From Ridgeia piscesae (taxonomy: Eukaryota > Annelida > Polychaeta > Sabellida > Siboglinidae): a stretch of DNA of 64,000 bases. The notes beneath the pieces were generated by a model. That model searched no databases, was not told the DNA's origin, and saw only the letters and a program-made list of their open reading frames with translations. Where the stretch lies: assembly GCA_025642075.2 (NCBI GenBank), contig JAODUO010000437.1:160001-224000 (forward strand), in the 5' to 3' direction. This document shows positions 24,101 to 39,300 of the stretch, piece by piece. Position numbers and translations under genes: made by a program. Each line of letters begins with the position of its first letter. The first letter of the stretch is position 1.

Positions 24101-27100
24101 GCATGCTTGATACAGGAACCTGTTTACTGATTTTAACCCAAATAAGCCCAATCGTAATCTCTGTTTACTGACATTTATTCTCCTTGTCTCCCGTGACCAA
24201 TTTATCAAAATAGTAATATTATGATATTATGTGGTAATAATAATAGATTATCAGCCAGTGGTACTAACAACATGAATTAGGCTAATTGCAATACTAACAA
24301 TTTAACACACTATTTGTGCAGTGCATCTAACAGTAATGATGAATCCTTGCTGCCATAAAAACTGGTTCAAAACTTTCAAGTTATTATAATATGCCGCACT
24401 TGTCGCTGAGAACTGAGACAGGGTTTGTGCGGTGTTGATGAAAAGTTGCATTCACAATTTGCATATTTTGACAACTTCCTGTCACTTGTCTTACAGAACT
24501 TTGTAGCTGCAGCGATACTCGACCGGACGGACAGGAAACACGCCGGTGCAAGATGATTCTTACTTTAATTTTCAGTTCGAGTTATGCCCTATTTTTTTCA
24601 GTCGAATTTGAAGTCAACAACCTACGCGGTTTAGCTGAAGGCGCATATTTGCGCTGAAATGAGAGACAGCATCAACATGTGAACAATATAAGTTCTCTTT
24701 TTGCTCCAGGAGTGGCGCAAAGGGCACATACATTGTAGTTAGCCGCCAGGTGACTTGAGTGTTGTCAGTCATTGTCAGTAGATCGGGGTCGTGTTTTCGG
24801 TTCATGTCTTGCTGCCAGTATCCCTTTATTTATTTACACCGTTCCCATGTCTGTGCGTGCACTTAAAAGAATTATTACCACACTGGTGTGATGTTCCCAG
24901 AAAGAGCCCCGTCGGCCAGTTTTATCTGTAATGGTTTATGTGTGGTTATGTACTGTTTGAATGTGCCACATTAAGAACGGTGCTGCCACATTATGTCAGT
25001 GTTCTGAAATTTATGTCTTGTTGAGACGGTAGCGAAACGAGTTGCATTGAGTCGGCTCTAAATTTCTGCTGGTCTCAGAAGTTGCACCGTTTGTGTGATA
25101 ATAGTCTTCACTTGTCCGCGCACTCACACACATTGAAAACCCTACCTGTGTATAAAGTCATCCTTCCTTCATTTTGTTAGAGAAGTTGTGTTAGGAATCA
25201 ATCAGTAGATATATTGACTACCCAAATGTGCTTTGTTGTTTAGTAAATATTAGTGACTTTTGTCAGTTGGTGATCATTTGTAAATTATTTTCATCCGGTT
25301 ATATGTGGTTAATAATCAGCGATGTTGTGTTTTTGTGCCCCCGTCAGATTCTATCCACATGTAAAGTACCGTCTTACGCCAAAGGTAACTGCCTTGACAG
25401 AAACCCTCCCATCTACTTAGCATGGATGTGTTTGCTCTCAACTCTTACTGTTCCCAACTTAACCAGAGGTGTTCACTGCCATGTGTGTTTGTGTGTGTGA
25501 TGTGTTTCACGCTTCCGTGTCGTGTTTCACCTAAACCGTGTAACTGTGACCAGTCACGGTCTCCTCCTGTGTTCGCCAGCAGTCTGTCGGGCCATCGGCA
25601 GACTGCAAGCTAACACACCCACCCGCCCGATGGCATGTTTGCATTTTTCTCAATGCAAACATCCAGTTCGCTGCTTTGAAATATTGCATTAATTCCACCA
25701 GCAGACAGCAGATGTTTCGTAACATCACACATCTGTGTGATGTTTTCCTGATGCGACGAGAAAGTTCACCAACACGTGTGTACTCATGTGATGTTTGTGC
25801 TACCTTCACAATCTGTCCACAGCTGGGGATAATTGCAATTTATCACGAGAGGAACGTATTTCTACGGAAATGGAAAAAATGTAAATCGTGGATAAGCAAG
25901 GCAGATGCACGCTTAACTCGGTTGCATTTGTGGAATTTAGAAACACCTTTGAAGCTGTGTCCAGGATGTTTCGCTGTGAATCATTCGATGTTGTCTATAT
26001 GCGTAATTCGCAATTCAGAAATAGACACATTTATGTGAAACACCGCATGAAAACGGCGACATTTAACACGTAAATAGTCAGGGAAATGTGTGCCTTGTAC
26101 ATGTGTGTCACCGATTGGAATGCGTGCCCATTAAACAATAAAATACGAGCCAGGTAACGGGAATGACACTGGCAGGAATCGGTCACCTCCTATAGTGGTC
26201 ATCAACAACACGACAGTGAGTGATCGCATTTCAGTTGTGACCGCTGCGGCTGGACAAACCGATGAATCGGCCCTTTGACCGGAGAAGCCTTCAGGAGGCT
26301 TGTAAATCGGGCAGGAGTAGATTGTGTACTTCAGGGCCCATTCTTCGTTGAAATGTTGGTCATGACGGATGATGGTTGTGTGGAATCCAAACGAGACAGT
26401 CGTGAAATGCTAATGTCATTGATACGGATGGCAAACTGCCCCGGGAGATTTGGAGAAGAATTGCATGCTGTCTATATGCACACACATGCACGCAACTGTT
26501 TTTATTTATGGCAGTGTCTGCCTATTTAACAGCAGTCATCCGAAAACATCCTACACAAAAAACACTCCTAGAAAAAAACAGCTTCTGTCCCCGTTCGATA
26601 TTTCACTAATACCGCAAATGATTGTGATAAATCAGGTTAAATGTATGCAGATTATAACCCTGAATTAATCTTTACATCTTAGTTTTCGTATGTACCTGTG
26701 GTAATCAGCTATATCTAAGTGTGTTCTAAATTAACGAGTTGGTCATTTATCTGGGAAACAAATGGTAATAGAAAACACCAAATGTTATGTTAAATATCAG
26801 ATGACTTATGCACATTTCCCATGACACCAATCTCACACCACTTGAACCCAGGTCCCTTGGATCGCAGTAGAACAGTTGGTCGGACATTGTCATGGCGAAT
26901 TAGCATCTCGACACTCGCGGTGCCCATTTTCCCAGTCTGTGTATCATTCTAGGGGGATTACTAGTGCCTGGCTACACTTGTCCCTGTGTGAACCGTAATG
27001 TAGTCGCAGCCACAGATCTGTGGGTCGTGTTTGCTTGTCATGACCCTCGTGATTATCACATCCACCCAGTCACTGCTTGAACCGACATGAGACATGCATT

Positions 27101-30100
27101 GCGGAAGTCGTTGGTAATTGCCAGTGGCGCGTGTGATGCGAAATCCGTGCTCGCAATGATTGCTGTCGACTTGATTGGGATTTGCGGGGCCCGTACACTG
27201 TAGCAGCCTGTAGGCTGGACATTAATTGATCGTTGTGGTCCGTTGGATTTCAACAAGAAACAAGTTGTGTCGCGTACGCTCGGTGGGGTAGGGGTATATT
27301 GTTACATCTGACAAAGGGTACATTCAGTTCCCGCTGTTGTATGCTTGTGGCTGTCGTGTTGTGGTCTTTAGTAGATGCACCTGTGTACATATTGGTGTTG
27401 TTTTGCAGCTAGTGGCTTCTGTCTCATGCGTAGTGGGCATGGCCATTGTAGCATTGCATGTGGCTTGTCTCTGTGGAAACCATGCACTCATGGTTGCCTC
27501 ATGTATAATTGTACATCTGCCTGTGTTATTTATTCTCGTTGCTGTGTGATTAAGTCGTGCATTATCTGGTGTAATAAACACATGGCATTATATGTACACT
27601 TCATCAAACATGTCATGTTCACTTCATCAAACTTATTAATAATTAACAGCAGAAAGTTTGACTATTGTTATTTGCTTTTTGGGATCTCTCAAGGTCAGAT
27701 GTATGACTTTTGCCATGTAATTTATTCTCTTTATCATAATTATTTCAAGATAACCATCAGATCTGTGTATACGATTTGCAGCTTTGACATTACCGGGTGG
27801 CTTTATGGCGCAGGTGACAGGTCATTATTTGGGTGTTAATTGTTGAGTATTGTCACTGTTGGTGTCACTGATTGGTGACAATGTGTGCCTTCAGGAAACG
27901 CAAGTGTGCCTCGGCGACTTCAAGCTTCGATGTCGGACAACGGTACAAGAGGAACGACAGCCAGCAAATAGCAATCCTCAGTCAAAACAGTATGTCTAAG
28001 AACCGCCCCGCAAGTGAATCGCCACCAAGAACAAAGGTACGCAAATTTTCGCTTTCTGTTCTCAATTTTATTTGTGCAATTGAAATTTACCAAATCAATT
28101 ACGTTTATCTGTTATATTGGTCTTTTCATTCGTCCCATCACTTAGTAGTTTGTTTACCTACTTGACAATTTTTTTTTCATTTGCCTACCCCTCTTGTGGA
28201 TACTTCTCCATTTGTTCACCCCCTTGATGATACTTCTCCATTTGTTCACCCCTTGATGATACTTCTCCATTTGTTCACCCCTTGATGATACTTCTCTATT
28301 TGTTCACCCCTTGATGATACTTCTCCATTTGTTCACTCCTTGATGATACTTCTCCATTTGTTCACTCCTTGATGATACTTCTCTATTTGTTCACCCCTTG
28401 ATGATACTTCTCCATTTGTTCACTCCTTGATGATACTTCTCCATTTGTTCACCCCTTGATGATACTTCTCCATTTGTTCACCCCTTGATGATACTTCTCC
28501 ATTTGTTCACCCCCTTGATGATACTTCTCTATTTGTTCACCCCCTTGATGATACTTCTCCATTTGTTCACCCCTTGATGATACTTCTCCATTTGTTCACT
28601 CCTTGATGATACTTCTCCATTTGTTCACCCCTTGATGATACTTCTCCATTTGTTCACCCCTTGATGATACTTCTCCATTTGTTCACCCCTTGATGATACT
28701 TCTCCATTTGTTCACCCCCTTGATGATACTTCTCCATTTGTTCACCCCTTGATGATACTTCTCCATTTGTTCACCCCTTGATGATACTTCTCCATTTGTT
28801 ACCCCTTGATGATACTTCTCATTCACCCTTGATGATACTTCTCCATTTGCTACCCCTTGATGATACTTCTCCATTTGTTCACTCCTTGATGATACTTCTC
28901 CATTTGTTCACTCCTTGATGATACTTCTCTATTTGTTCACTCCTTGATGATACTTCTCTATTTGTTCACTCCTTGATGATACTTCTCCATTTGTTCACCC
29001 CTTGATGATACTTCTCTATTTGTTCACCCCTTGATGATACTTCTCCATTTGTTCACTCCTTGATGATACTTCTCTATTTGTTCACCCCCTTGATGATACT
29101 TCTCCATTTGCTACTCCTTGATGATACTTCTCCATTTGTTCACCCCTTGATGATACTTCTCCATTTGTTCACCCCTTGATGATACTTCTCCATTTGTTCA
29201 CCCCTTGATGATACTTCTCTGTTTATTCACCTCCTTGACAATATTTCACTGTTGCTCAACTTCTGCAATGTTCTGCCACTCTGGGGTGTCATACAATAAT
29301 AAAACAATAATAAAACAACTTCTTCATGGTCAGTATCCCTGGAAAATCCTGAGTACATTGGTGGAACAAAATGAAAGGAAAATCATTCTAATACTCGTGC
29401 ACAATGTGAATTAAACTGAAACCAAAAACTGCTGACTTAACAATCACAAGAGGTCAATTCCACAGGGTTGGTGCAGCAACTGAGAAGACACTGGTTCCCA
29501 AGATTTGTCACTACGTCTTACCAGCCTCTTCTATTTTCAATGGCGTCCAAACTATTTTAATTTTCCGGTATTCTCTATTCTGATCTTTTCTCTTCAACAT
29601 TCCTTCTGCTCTTGTACACTGTTGTGAGTCTACATAAGTGTGTATATAAAATGTTATAGTCTCCTTTCATTGCCTCTCAGATTTGCAGTATCTCTTCACC
29701 ATTCACTACACTTGAGTTAAGTAGTAACCGGGCTCATTGTTGCATTCACTCCACCATTTGTGAATACTTCTATTGAGTATCGAGTTTCGCACCTGTGCTA
29801 ATAAACGCTCATAAAACGGTTGCAGTAAACGTCTTTCATATGTTCCGTCTTCCATCTGCATGCACAGTCACGTAACGTCGCTAAGCTAAGGTCTGGCCTG
29901 TGTATTTATAACACAGACTGATGTCAGTGGAAGCATGCTCCCATCCCCCCACCCCCAACGTACCACGCCATGGGAGGCTTAACAGTTTTACGTCTCTCTT
30001 GATAATTGTAATGCAACAAACAGGAGAGAGATGAGTGTAGTCGCACACCGCTGTATTTAGTCCTGGCTTCTCTCTCCAACACCTGCTGACAGGGGGCAGA

Positions 30101-30292
30101 CAGTGAGACGCTGTCAGCCGCAACACAACGTGTCATGTCAGACACATGGTACATGTTCTGTTCCTCTCAACCGTGAGGCACGTCGCTTCACCCCATCCTA
30201 GTGCGCTCACTGTCGCCCCCAATCTGTTTGAAAAACCGTAATCAAAGTGTTCATCTGGACTCATGACAAAATAATCCCAACATTCTGCTGTC

Positions 30293-30355
<63 letters not shown>

Positions 30356-33300
30356 ATATTCATAAATTATTTTGTGTGTGAGAATATATTTGGGTGTGTA
30401 AAAATAGGTGTTCCCAAAAATGTATAATTTATTAATGTTCTTTTCGTAGATTCGTAGGAGGGCCACAAACATACTATTTGTGTCTGAATGTTTTTATATA
30501 CAATCATTGCAGTACCAGGGTAGTTTTGGTTGCCACGTAAACTACCTGGTAGTTAGTTTCAATTTAATACCTCTTAACTGTGAAACAAAATATTTTCCAC
30601 TTACATCATGGTGGCTTTAAGTATAATTTCTTAATAACATTTAAAATCATTATATCCCTCTATGTCTATTCCTTTATTTAACTTTTCTCCCACCATAGTC
30701 CCCCACCACTGGCCCCCATGAACTGTCTTCTACCACTCATTGGGGGTTCTTTTATTTTAACAAAGTACCTTTTGGCAAAATTGTTTTGACAATTTTATGA
30801 TTTGTTTTATTTTTTTATTATTAATGTTATACTTTTATGCAAGTAAACTCACAAGCTAATAAATGTAATTGATATATTTTATGATTGCTATACAGCTGTA
30901 CAGTGTATCTTATTATTATATTATATATTAAAACACGTTTAATGTCGATCTTAAAAATATATGTTTTTGTTTATGGCAGCAATAATAAATCACTCTAGTC
31001 AGGTGCAGCAACTGAGTCTGTCAAGTTCTCTGTAGTTAAAGTTATAAATAACTCGTTTGGCTGCCTTTGTCTCTTAGGCATGTAAACCTGTCAATTAAAC
31101 TGTTGTAGTCATCCACAAGATGCATTTATCTTCCTTTGATGTCTTCTCTTTAGCGTAACTCATTCCGGACATTTTCATGCAGGCAACAGAAACGAGTTAC
31201 ACATTGTTGGTTATTTATGGTACAATATCAACTGTGTAATACAGTCATAAAATGCAAATAAAAGTTTAAGATTATTATGTGTAGTTACGTTGAAAACAAA
31301 ACATTTGGCCATTTGCTTTGGCGTTTTTATTATAGGAAACATAAAACTTGTCGCTTCTCGGCTAACTAGTCACATTGTTGTGTGTCCCCGTTATAGAGTT
31401 GATTTCAACTAGGTGTAACTATTGTCTGCGCTCATTCATAAACAGCGTTGGCCTTGCACAGACAGGGAAGAACACTTGAAGTGTAATTGTAAAGAAAGCT
31501 GTAAATCTTGCGAAAGGTCGTCACAGTAAACACCTTTAACACACCTTTCGGGGGTAGTCGCTTAAGTTCGTCAAGTAAAAAAACATTTTAGCATTACCTG
31601 TGGGTAGTTGATGGTGTGCCCATCACCTTGTACATCAGGGGAAATAAACCCCTGTTGAGAGGTATTGGCATTAATGCACATTGCACACTAATGCCACTGT
31701 GGGAAATTGAACCAGGCATCGGAGTTTGTCCTGCCCAGGTAGCCCTGTCACAGTCAAGCCAGTGGCTGTCATCCTTATGAGCCAGGGGTGGAAGCCTTAT
31801 TTACGTTGCCCAAAATTGTTAATCCTACACTGTGTACTACTGGGGAGTGGCGATTTTGAACAAGCACAAAATTCTGACAGGAGTAAATGTTTTTGTGAAC
31901 TTTTTGACCCCACAAGACGACTCCTTGGAGTACCTGGGAAGTGAAGAGGCGGTTCATGAATCGAGTTGATATGTTATTATAGCATGTTCCAACACCTGGG
32001 CATTTGTAGTGAGACAGCGAGCAAGGAGAACATTTCATGTTCTCTATTAACATGTGCTGTTCGGTTGAAGACACCATGGAAATTGAACAAAGGCAACAAA
32101 CGAAAATGTGCCGAAAATTGGGAAGTCGTAACTCGCAAACATTGCACAACATCATGTGCGTCATCCAGGTAAAAACACTACATAAAAAGGGATTGCGCAC
32201 GACTGACGCCGTAAAGTCAATGGCGTGATAAATGTTGACCGAATGGGGCTTTCAAAGCGACTTTTGTGAGGGTTTCAAAGTGATGTGCATATGTCAACAC
32301 GAGTGCTCAGGTTGCGGTAACGCGAGCTGAGGCAACTTTTCAGTGTGAAGGTTTTGGCTTGAATAAACCCACCGAGTTACGACTCGCTGGGAGCCGTCAT
32401 TAACTGTTGGCCAGTCATAAATAATGTCAGTGTAACATTACAGTTTGTTACACGTGAAGTAACATTTTACGGCTCAGTGGTAACTAAACTGTGAACACTC
32501 TGTACATAGACATTTTTACTTTACTGCACCCCCTAATTATGGGCATCTTTTGAGCCAGTTTTCCCAAATTAAGGGTCGCATTTGAGTGAACTAATTGGGG
32601 GTTTCATTTGGGTACGTTTAGGTGAGAGTAGATGTGCAATAATGGGTGAGTCCGTGTTGGAATGTAGTTTGGAGTCTTTTGTCAAATGTCATAATTCCTT
32701 TAGTTATGTCTTATTATTACCAGATATGATGAAGTACATATGGAATTGATCTTTGTTCATGATATCACATCTAGCAGTGACATTTTAGTTTGAAATAAAA
32801 ATTACGTTAATAATATGTTGAAATTTCAGTAACTTTGTTTACGTGTTGCGTCAGTTCAGTCAGCTTCATGAATGAGTACCTGGCTATATTCATTGGTGGA
32901 CATAAATGGAAGAATTAACTTCTATCACAGTTGTAGAATGGCTGAATGATTTCCAGAGCAGTCCATTTAGCATTGGGATTAACAGATTTTCCAAAGATTG
33001 AAGTGGAAACTCCATCAACTCCTGATAAATTTACAATGCACATTGTCTGAAGTACAATGAGAAAAAATGGGAATATTAATAATAATAAATGTATTTTTCA
33101 CATTTATTGCTCATCACATCATAGCAGTTTCTGTTTGTTTATGCTTATGCATTTATGGCACACATTGGTGCGTCAGTGACAGACACCTGAATTTGAATTG
33201 GCCGTGACAGATTTCACCTCTCCAAAGTTAACATACAGGAAGAACTGACTGTAGACTGAGGCTAAGAGAGGACTCGGCGAACACAACAGGAACACAAAAG

Positions 33301-36300
33301 ATTTGGACAATCAGATGCAGTGTAATTCGTAAAACCCAAACAGTGCACACCATGATTATAAAACTTGCTTTGTGGCAACTGTTTCTTCACAATAGGTAAC
33401 CATTTGTGCCCTCAACAAAACCTGTCGAACGACTACAATCTTCGACACAGTTCGCTGCGGACGTAGTGTTCTGTGTAGCGTGTTTTTTGTGTGGGACTGT
33501 CGTGAATCACTCCCCAGGCTCGACCAGACCGATTGACACAATCAGTCAGCACAGACAACTGCTTTCTAACAGAGTTTTTACTGTAGAAATGCAAAGAGCC
33601 ATGATGGCAACTGGTGCCCTGAGGGGGCAGCCATTAAGGACGCTATGACGACAGGGCCATGGGTGCATAAATAAGTTACCTTACAGCTCATGAATATAAA
33701 ACACCCTCAGGTCATTTGAGGTCATTCCTGTGTCATGTCCGCTAACTACCCCTCTCACTAATTGCGAATTTCCTGAGCAGTGAAGCAGTTAATCTTTACA
33801 AGTTGCGGTTGTTTATCGTGTTATGACACGCGCAATCCAGGTGTTTGGTTATTCTTGTGTCTGACAAAGAGACCCACTTAAATACAGGTGGTGGGATTGG
33901 AGGGTTATTGTTATTACCGTTATTATATTAGTTGTGGCTTTATTAACAATCTGACACCTGGTGGGAGTCTCTGAACTAGAACAGTTTAATAAGTGTTTGT
34001 GTAATTGTTAAGTGTAGTTTTTGTCTTTCAACCTTGTAGTCGAGAGTGAGGCCTGCCTTGAGACTGGTTCTAGGTTTTTTCTTCTTCAATCCCTGATCCT
34101 ACATTGATCCCAAATTGTTCTATCCACCCTCGTCCACTTCCCTGTTCTCTCACTCATATCTCCCATTCCTAGTCTAGCAAAATCTCAGTTAATAAGAATA
34201 TGGTAACGTCTTTTTGCTACAATCTCTAAATCAGTAAGTGATATATTCACATTGTCAACAGATGGATGGATGGATGTTATACGATGTATAAGTAAGGCTA
34301 TAAAGGTTTTATATTCCCCTCTTCCTCCCATGTCTTCCCCTTTTGCCCTCCATTTGTCCCATTCATTAGCCACCCGTTTTCAAATGATTACAAAATTGTC
34401 TCTATTTTCCAATTAAATGTTTTATTCAGAATCACTCCCATATCCATAGTTTAACAAACAGATCTCTCACAGTGAGCATTCTGCTTATGTAAATTACCAA
34501 AATATAACTTTGAATCAGTGTGAAGTATAAACATAATTATGTCATTTACTTTTCTCTTTTGAGAACTTACTTCACTTTAGGGTCACATGTGACACCTTCT
34601 GTAATAGCTGTCATTACTAAGACTGAGATTACAGTAATTCCGCAAACCAGGATCACGCATTTCCGTTTTCCGTGTGTTTACTTGACTCAACTAGTCGTGA
34701 CAGAAGTCTCGTGATTACCCCTCGTAGGAACTACATTTCCCCGTGCCAGACCGACCAATCGTCACGCGCCACCTCCAAAGCGGGGTGGACAAGTACCGGT
34801 ATACCCCCTATTTGAAAAGAATATTGTATGACTCAATACGCTATCTGCGCCCCACAAGTTCCTGTGTGTTATCAGATGTGTCGCTCTGTAAAGTTGACAA
34901 TAACTGGCTCCAGTACTGCTCCAGTACTGCTCCAGTACTGCCACAATGGACACTCCAGAAAGTGGGCCAACTGTGCCAGCTCAATGGTACCAACCTCTTT
35001 AAAAAGGGGTCAAAATTCTATAGGGGGTGTCCTAATTCTATAATACAACATGGACCTCCTGGGTTCATTTTCTATGGGGGTCAATATTCTATCTGACACA
35101 GCCTCAGCGGTACTACAGAGAGACAACATTAAGTTTTGCGTAGGCGGCCATTTTAACCTATTCTGTGCTGGTTGGATAATTGAACTATTGATTTTATTTA
35201 AACTCTCAGCTCGTGAAGCATTTCACCAACTGTGCATGGACTTTTTTTTAATATTCTTACCTCGGTAATATTTTTCTCAGAAAAACCCACCTAAGCCTAA
35301 TAACACTCAGTTTCATCACAATCTGGTAATGGGTTTTATTGATGTGTCCTGCAAAATAGTCACATGCGAATACGTGAGCAACTTTGCTACCTTGTGAATG
35401 TAAATTCAACATTCAATGGACCAACATGTCCCATGAAACAGTTCTCCAAACAATTCTCATATCACGCCAAAACTGTCTTTCTCCAAATAGAAAATATGAT
35501 ATAGAAATTTGAAATATCTTTGTGAGAAATGACTGAAGTAGATCAGGCAAGCTAGCAGGTTGAATGATATAATATAACGCCAGTGAAATGACACCTGTTT
35601 GAAAAAGTACACCTGGTAGCTGGCATGATGTTTTTTGCCATTTTTATTTATGACACCCATGTGTGCCGAGAAACATGACTATTTTGGTCAGTATTGATGG
35701 GCACCATCCATACGTGCATTTTTAAATGAGCTGGTGTTATTTTATTTTGCAAAATTTTGACCAGCATAACAAACACAGTGGTTGTGGAGAATTTCCAGGT
35801 TAATTAATTACATCTTGCCAAATCATAAGAAAACCATACCAGATTTCTCTGATAATATAATTAAATGTTAACATGGCTGTCAGTTAACAGTGTGCTGGGA
35901 CCCATTTCACTAACATTGTTAATAGCTCCTAAGCACGATTTTGCTCTTTAAAATAGATTTAGCTCCTTAACAAGTCTTGCATACCGAAAACTGACAACAC
36001 CACGACGTGTCAGGGGTGACATGTTGCTGGTGTGTCATGGAAATAGTGTCCTCAGTAATACGACAATGGGTCTTTGTGTTTTAGAAAAGCTCCTTTAATT
36101 TAATACAAGATTTTTTATTAAGGATAAATTTTCCTTAAAAGCTCTTTATTTTAGTGACACGGTCCCCTGGGCCCTGTGCTACACAACAGACACTTCCGGT
36201 AGTGTCCTACATGTGTCTGCCCAACAGAGCTGTCAGGGACTTGGTCATTGATTGTTTCACACTGGACAGAAGTACTAATGGCCACAGCAGGACCTGGGGC

Positions 36301-39300
36301 AGTCAGACCAGTGTCCAGGGTCCAGCAGCTGCCACAGCCCCACTTGGCGTAATTAGTCTACCTGTGTCTTTAATCAGCCTTTGATCATTAGATCTGGAAA
36401 ATTTGTTTTTCTGTCTAAATCAGGTGCGTGTCATGCAGGTTACGTAGGTAGTGTCGCTATGTTTGGTATGAATATTATTGGAAAGATATACATTATTAGC
36501 CGCCCCTTATTGTGTACATTTAATAATTGGTATTTTATAAACATGTAAATGGTGTAATGTTCATTATAATTGTATGGTATATAATTTTTTGGCATAGACA
36601 AACAGATGGCAATTACCTGTACAGTATATAGCGAGATCAATATTATAAATACCAGATATACTCACAAAAGGTATTCATACAAAAAACATTTAATTCACAC
36701 ATTTCTAGAATATAATTTAGACAATAAATAACAAAACTAAAATGTTCTTAACATTTTGTCACCACTACAATTATTTTATATAAAAAATTGTCTATGTTTG
36801 TGTTAATGATAAAAGCGCACAATTTTATTAAATGTAATTTAAATGTTAGGATGCACTAGCTGAGTACTTGTCCACGTTCTGAGTTTAGGATGGATGTCTT
36901 CATGTAGTTCTGATTAAACCAAATGAGAAATGAAAGAAGAACTTCTGGTCTTTCTCCTGTTGCTGCCTATCATGGCGAGATATTACTTGGATGATATTTC
37001 CTAGAACTCCCGTCGAACAATACCTACAAGCCACATCATTGCATTCTTCAGGCACCGTTACCATGGCGATGTGTTCTATGGATTAAGTTACCGACAGCTC
37101 CCAGCTTCACATCAGGCACGAAGGTTCAAGAAGGGAGAAAATAGCACATTTGACCTTTAGAAGACATTTATGGATGACGCAGAGCTGTGTCGGATTAACA
37201 TGCTTTTATGCTCTATAGCTTTTCGTTTCATTGTTTGTGATCAAATCAATTAAGTCATTATATGGAGTCATTTTGTAAATACTAATAATAAATGTAAAGA
37301 AGAATGAATGAAGGATAATGTCGTATATAATATTATATTTTGCCATGTTTCAATAAGACACGTCCACCTGTTTATGCACACTGTCATGTCAGTCAAACAA
37401 AGATAGCTTATGGTAAGGCTAGAGGAATAAATCAAAAAACAGCAGCATTACTTAGATAGATGAATAAACAAACAAAAAGAGCATATTTTATTAATATGCA
37501 ATACACGTAGTTAGATATTATTCAATAGTATAATAATTTCTGTGGGATGCTAGAACACAATAACTCATATAATTTGTACCTGTGATGGATACCTTTAAAC
37601 AGCAATCGTAAATCTAATAATGTTGTCCTGGATTTCCCGGTAATTAATATGAATTTGGCTATTATTTTTAACACATAGTTAAATAATACTTTAAGGCAGA
37701 ACACCACATTTATATTCATGTAACTGTGTTCATTGATTTGTATATTCATTCATATATGTACAAACCCCATGATATTGTATTATTATTAAAACTTTAAGGT
37801 AGTAAGATGTTTTTAATTCGTCATAATGATCTTGATGCAAGTAGGTGAAGAATTGCCCATTCTAGAGAGCCACACATCTACAGGCTAATCTGCAGCTTTG
37901 CACGGTTCACGCAGCATTTACTCTCTATGTATGCCCTGGAGTAGAAACTGGAAATTGAACAATTACATTGTTTGAGGTACACTCTGTCTGAAGAAAATAA
38001 TGAAGCCCCACATTCTTGTGGAAAGATACTTTTGTTTAGTAAATGTTTGCTCAACGCTCTTGATTCTGATAAGTGCCCAGCCACGGTAGATGGCTTCTTT
38101 TGTAGACTTCTGTCACACTCAAATAAACAGCTCATGTATCAATTTACAGATCGGCAGACCTAGTGAGACTGTTTGCGTTGAAGGAGAGTTATTGATAAAT
38201 CAAGCACTTGCACCTCCATTCATCATGCCGTGACGTTTGTCACAGTTGTTCACACAAGTTGACACTGTGGCAACAACAGGCATACATATGTGTTGGCGTA
38301 CTCACACAGGACACTGTCACGTTCACGAAAAATCACCTCACATCAACTGGGCGTTTTGCCAAACAACAGAGGCAAGCACATGTTGTACATCTTGGTCAAG
38401 AAGCTTCAGAATAGATTAGCCCAAGGGGGTTGTTCTTTAGAAATACCCACCAGGGCACGAACAACAAAACATCAGCCTTCGGGATGTCATAGCGAGACAA
38501 TCGTGTGTCTTTCTTTACCTGTACACGACGTCGGAAAACTTTGTAATCAATCGCGAGGATATGTTAATTTGTTTATCGCCACAGGGTCTGAGTAGGGACG
38601 CTTCATGTATAATTCAGCTCACACGTTTCCTTGGTCCTTGAAACAGTACATGAATTATGCATCAGTCCGTCTTAAGTTAAAACCTCAACACTTGATGTCA
38701 CACTAAAACGACTCATTACCTCGTTGTTAGGAAAATCTGGTAATTGTTTTGCGTGACGTGCATGCAGAAGTAGACCAGTGCGATTATGTGCCGCTGTTTT
38801 TTGTATCTAGTCTTGTTAGAGAGCACTGAAAATTGGCCGGCTGTTTCTTTTCGATGTGTTGGTATGCACCACTACAGTGGCACTGATAAGTCCGTGCCAC
38901 AGCAATTGATTTTCTGTGTTCCTAGTAATGAAGACATGTTGGTCTGGTAATGCCATGCATACATGGCATCTACTATTAATCTTTTTGTCCCAGGGGTCGT
39001 GCCAACTTCCTCGCATGCACCTGTGTGCTTTTTTAGCCGATGCCCATACAGGACTTTTTCTGCGAAGTGGCCGACCTTCCGACCCACCAATCATAACATG
39101 CTCTTCGATGAGTGGCAGGTTCCCACAGTTTCTCATCAATTATGCAGTGGAACTACAATATCATGGTTCAGAAGAATGCTGTCTATAAGTAGATAACAAA
39201 TGAATTTATTCCAGTCTCTCGAGTACAGTCTATTCCATTCCCAGGCCCTACATATCATACAGACGAACCATCAAAACACAGCACCCTACTGAGTCACCCC

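Larger units (their letters stand above)
18075..27894. other. Intron 2 of the mucin-stalk gene
   Basis: 9.8 kb of mostly AT-rich DNA. It holds a degenerate tandem array (20940-21300), a tandem duplication (22995-23424) and a moderately GC-rich island (20600-20890). No convincing exon was found. Confidence 0.45.

Noticed and set aside
28683..28874. Repetitive 63-residue minus-strand frame
   Set aside because: It lies within the 29-bp minisatellite, whose period is not a multiple of three.
28185..29240. CRISPR-like array
   Set aside because: The repeats are contiguous without unique spacers and the genome is eukaryotic.
34743..35096. 117-residue plus-strand frame
   Set aside because: It crosses tandem micro-repeats, has no recognisable domain and no supporting splice or start context.
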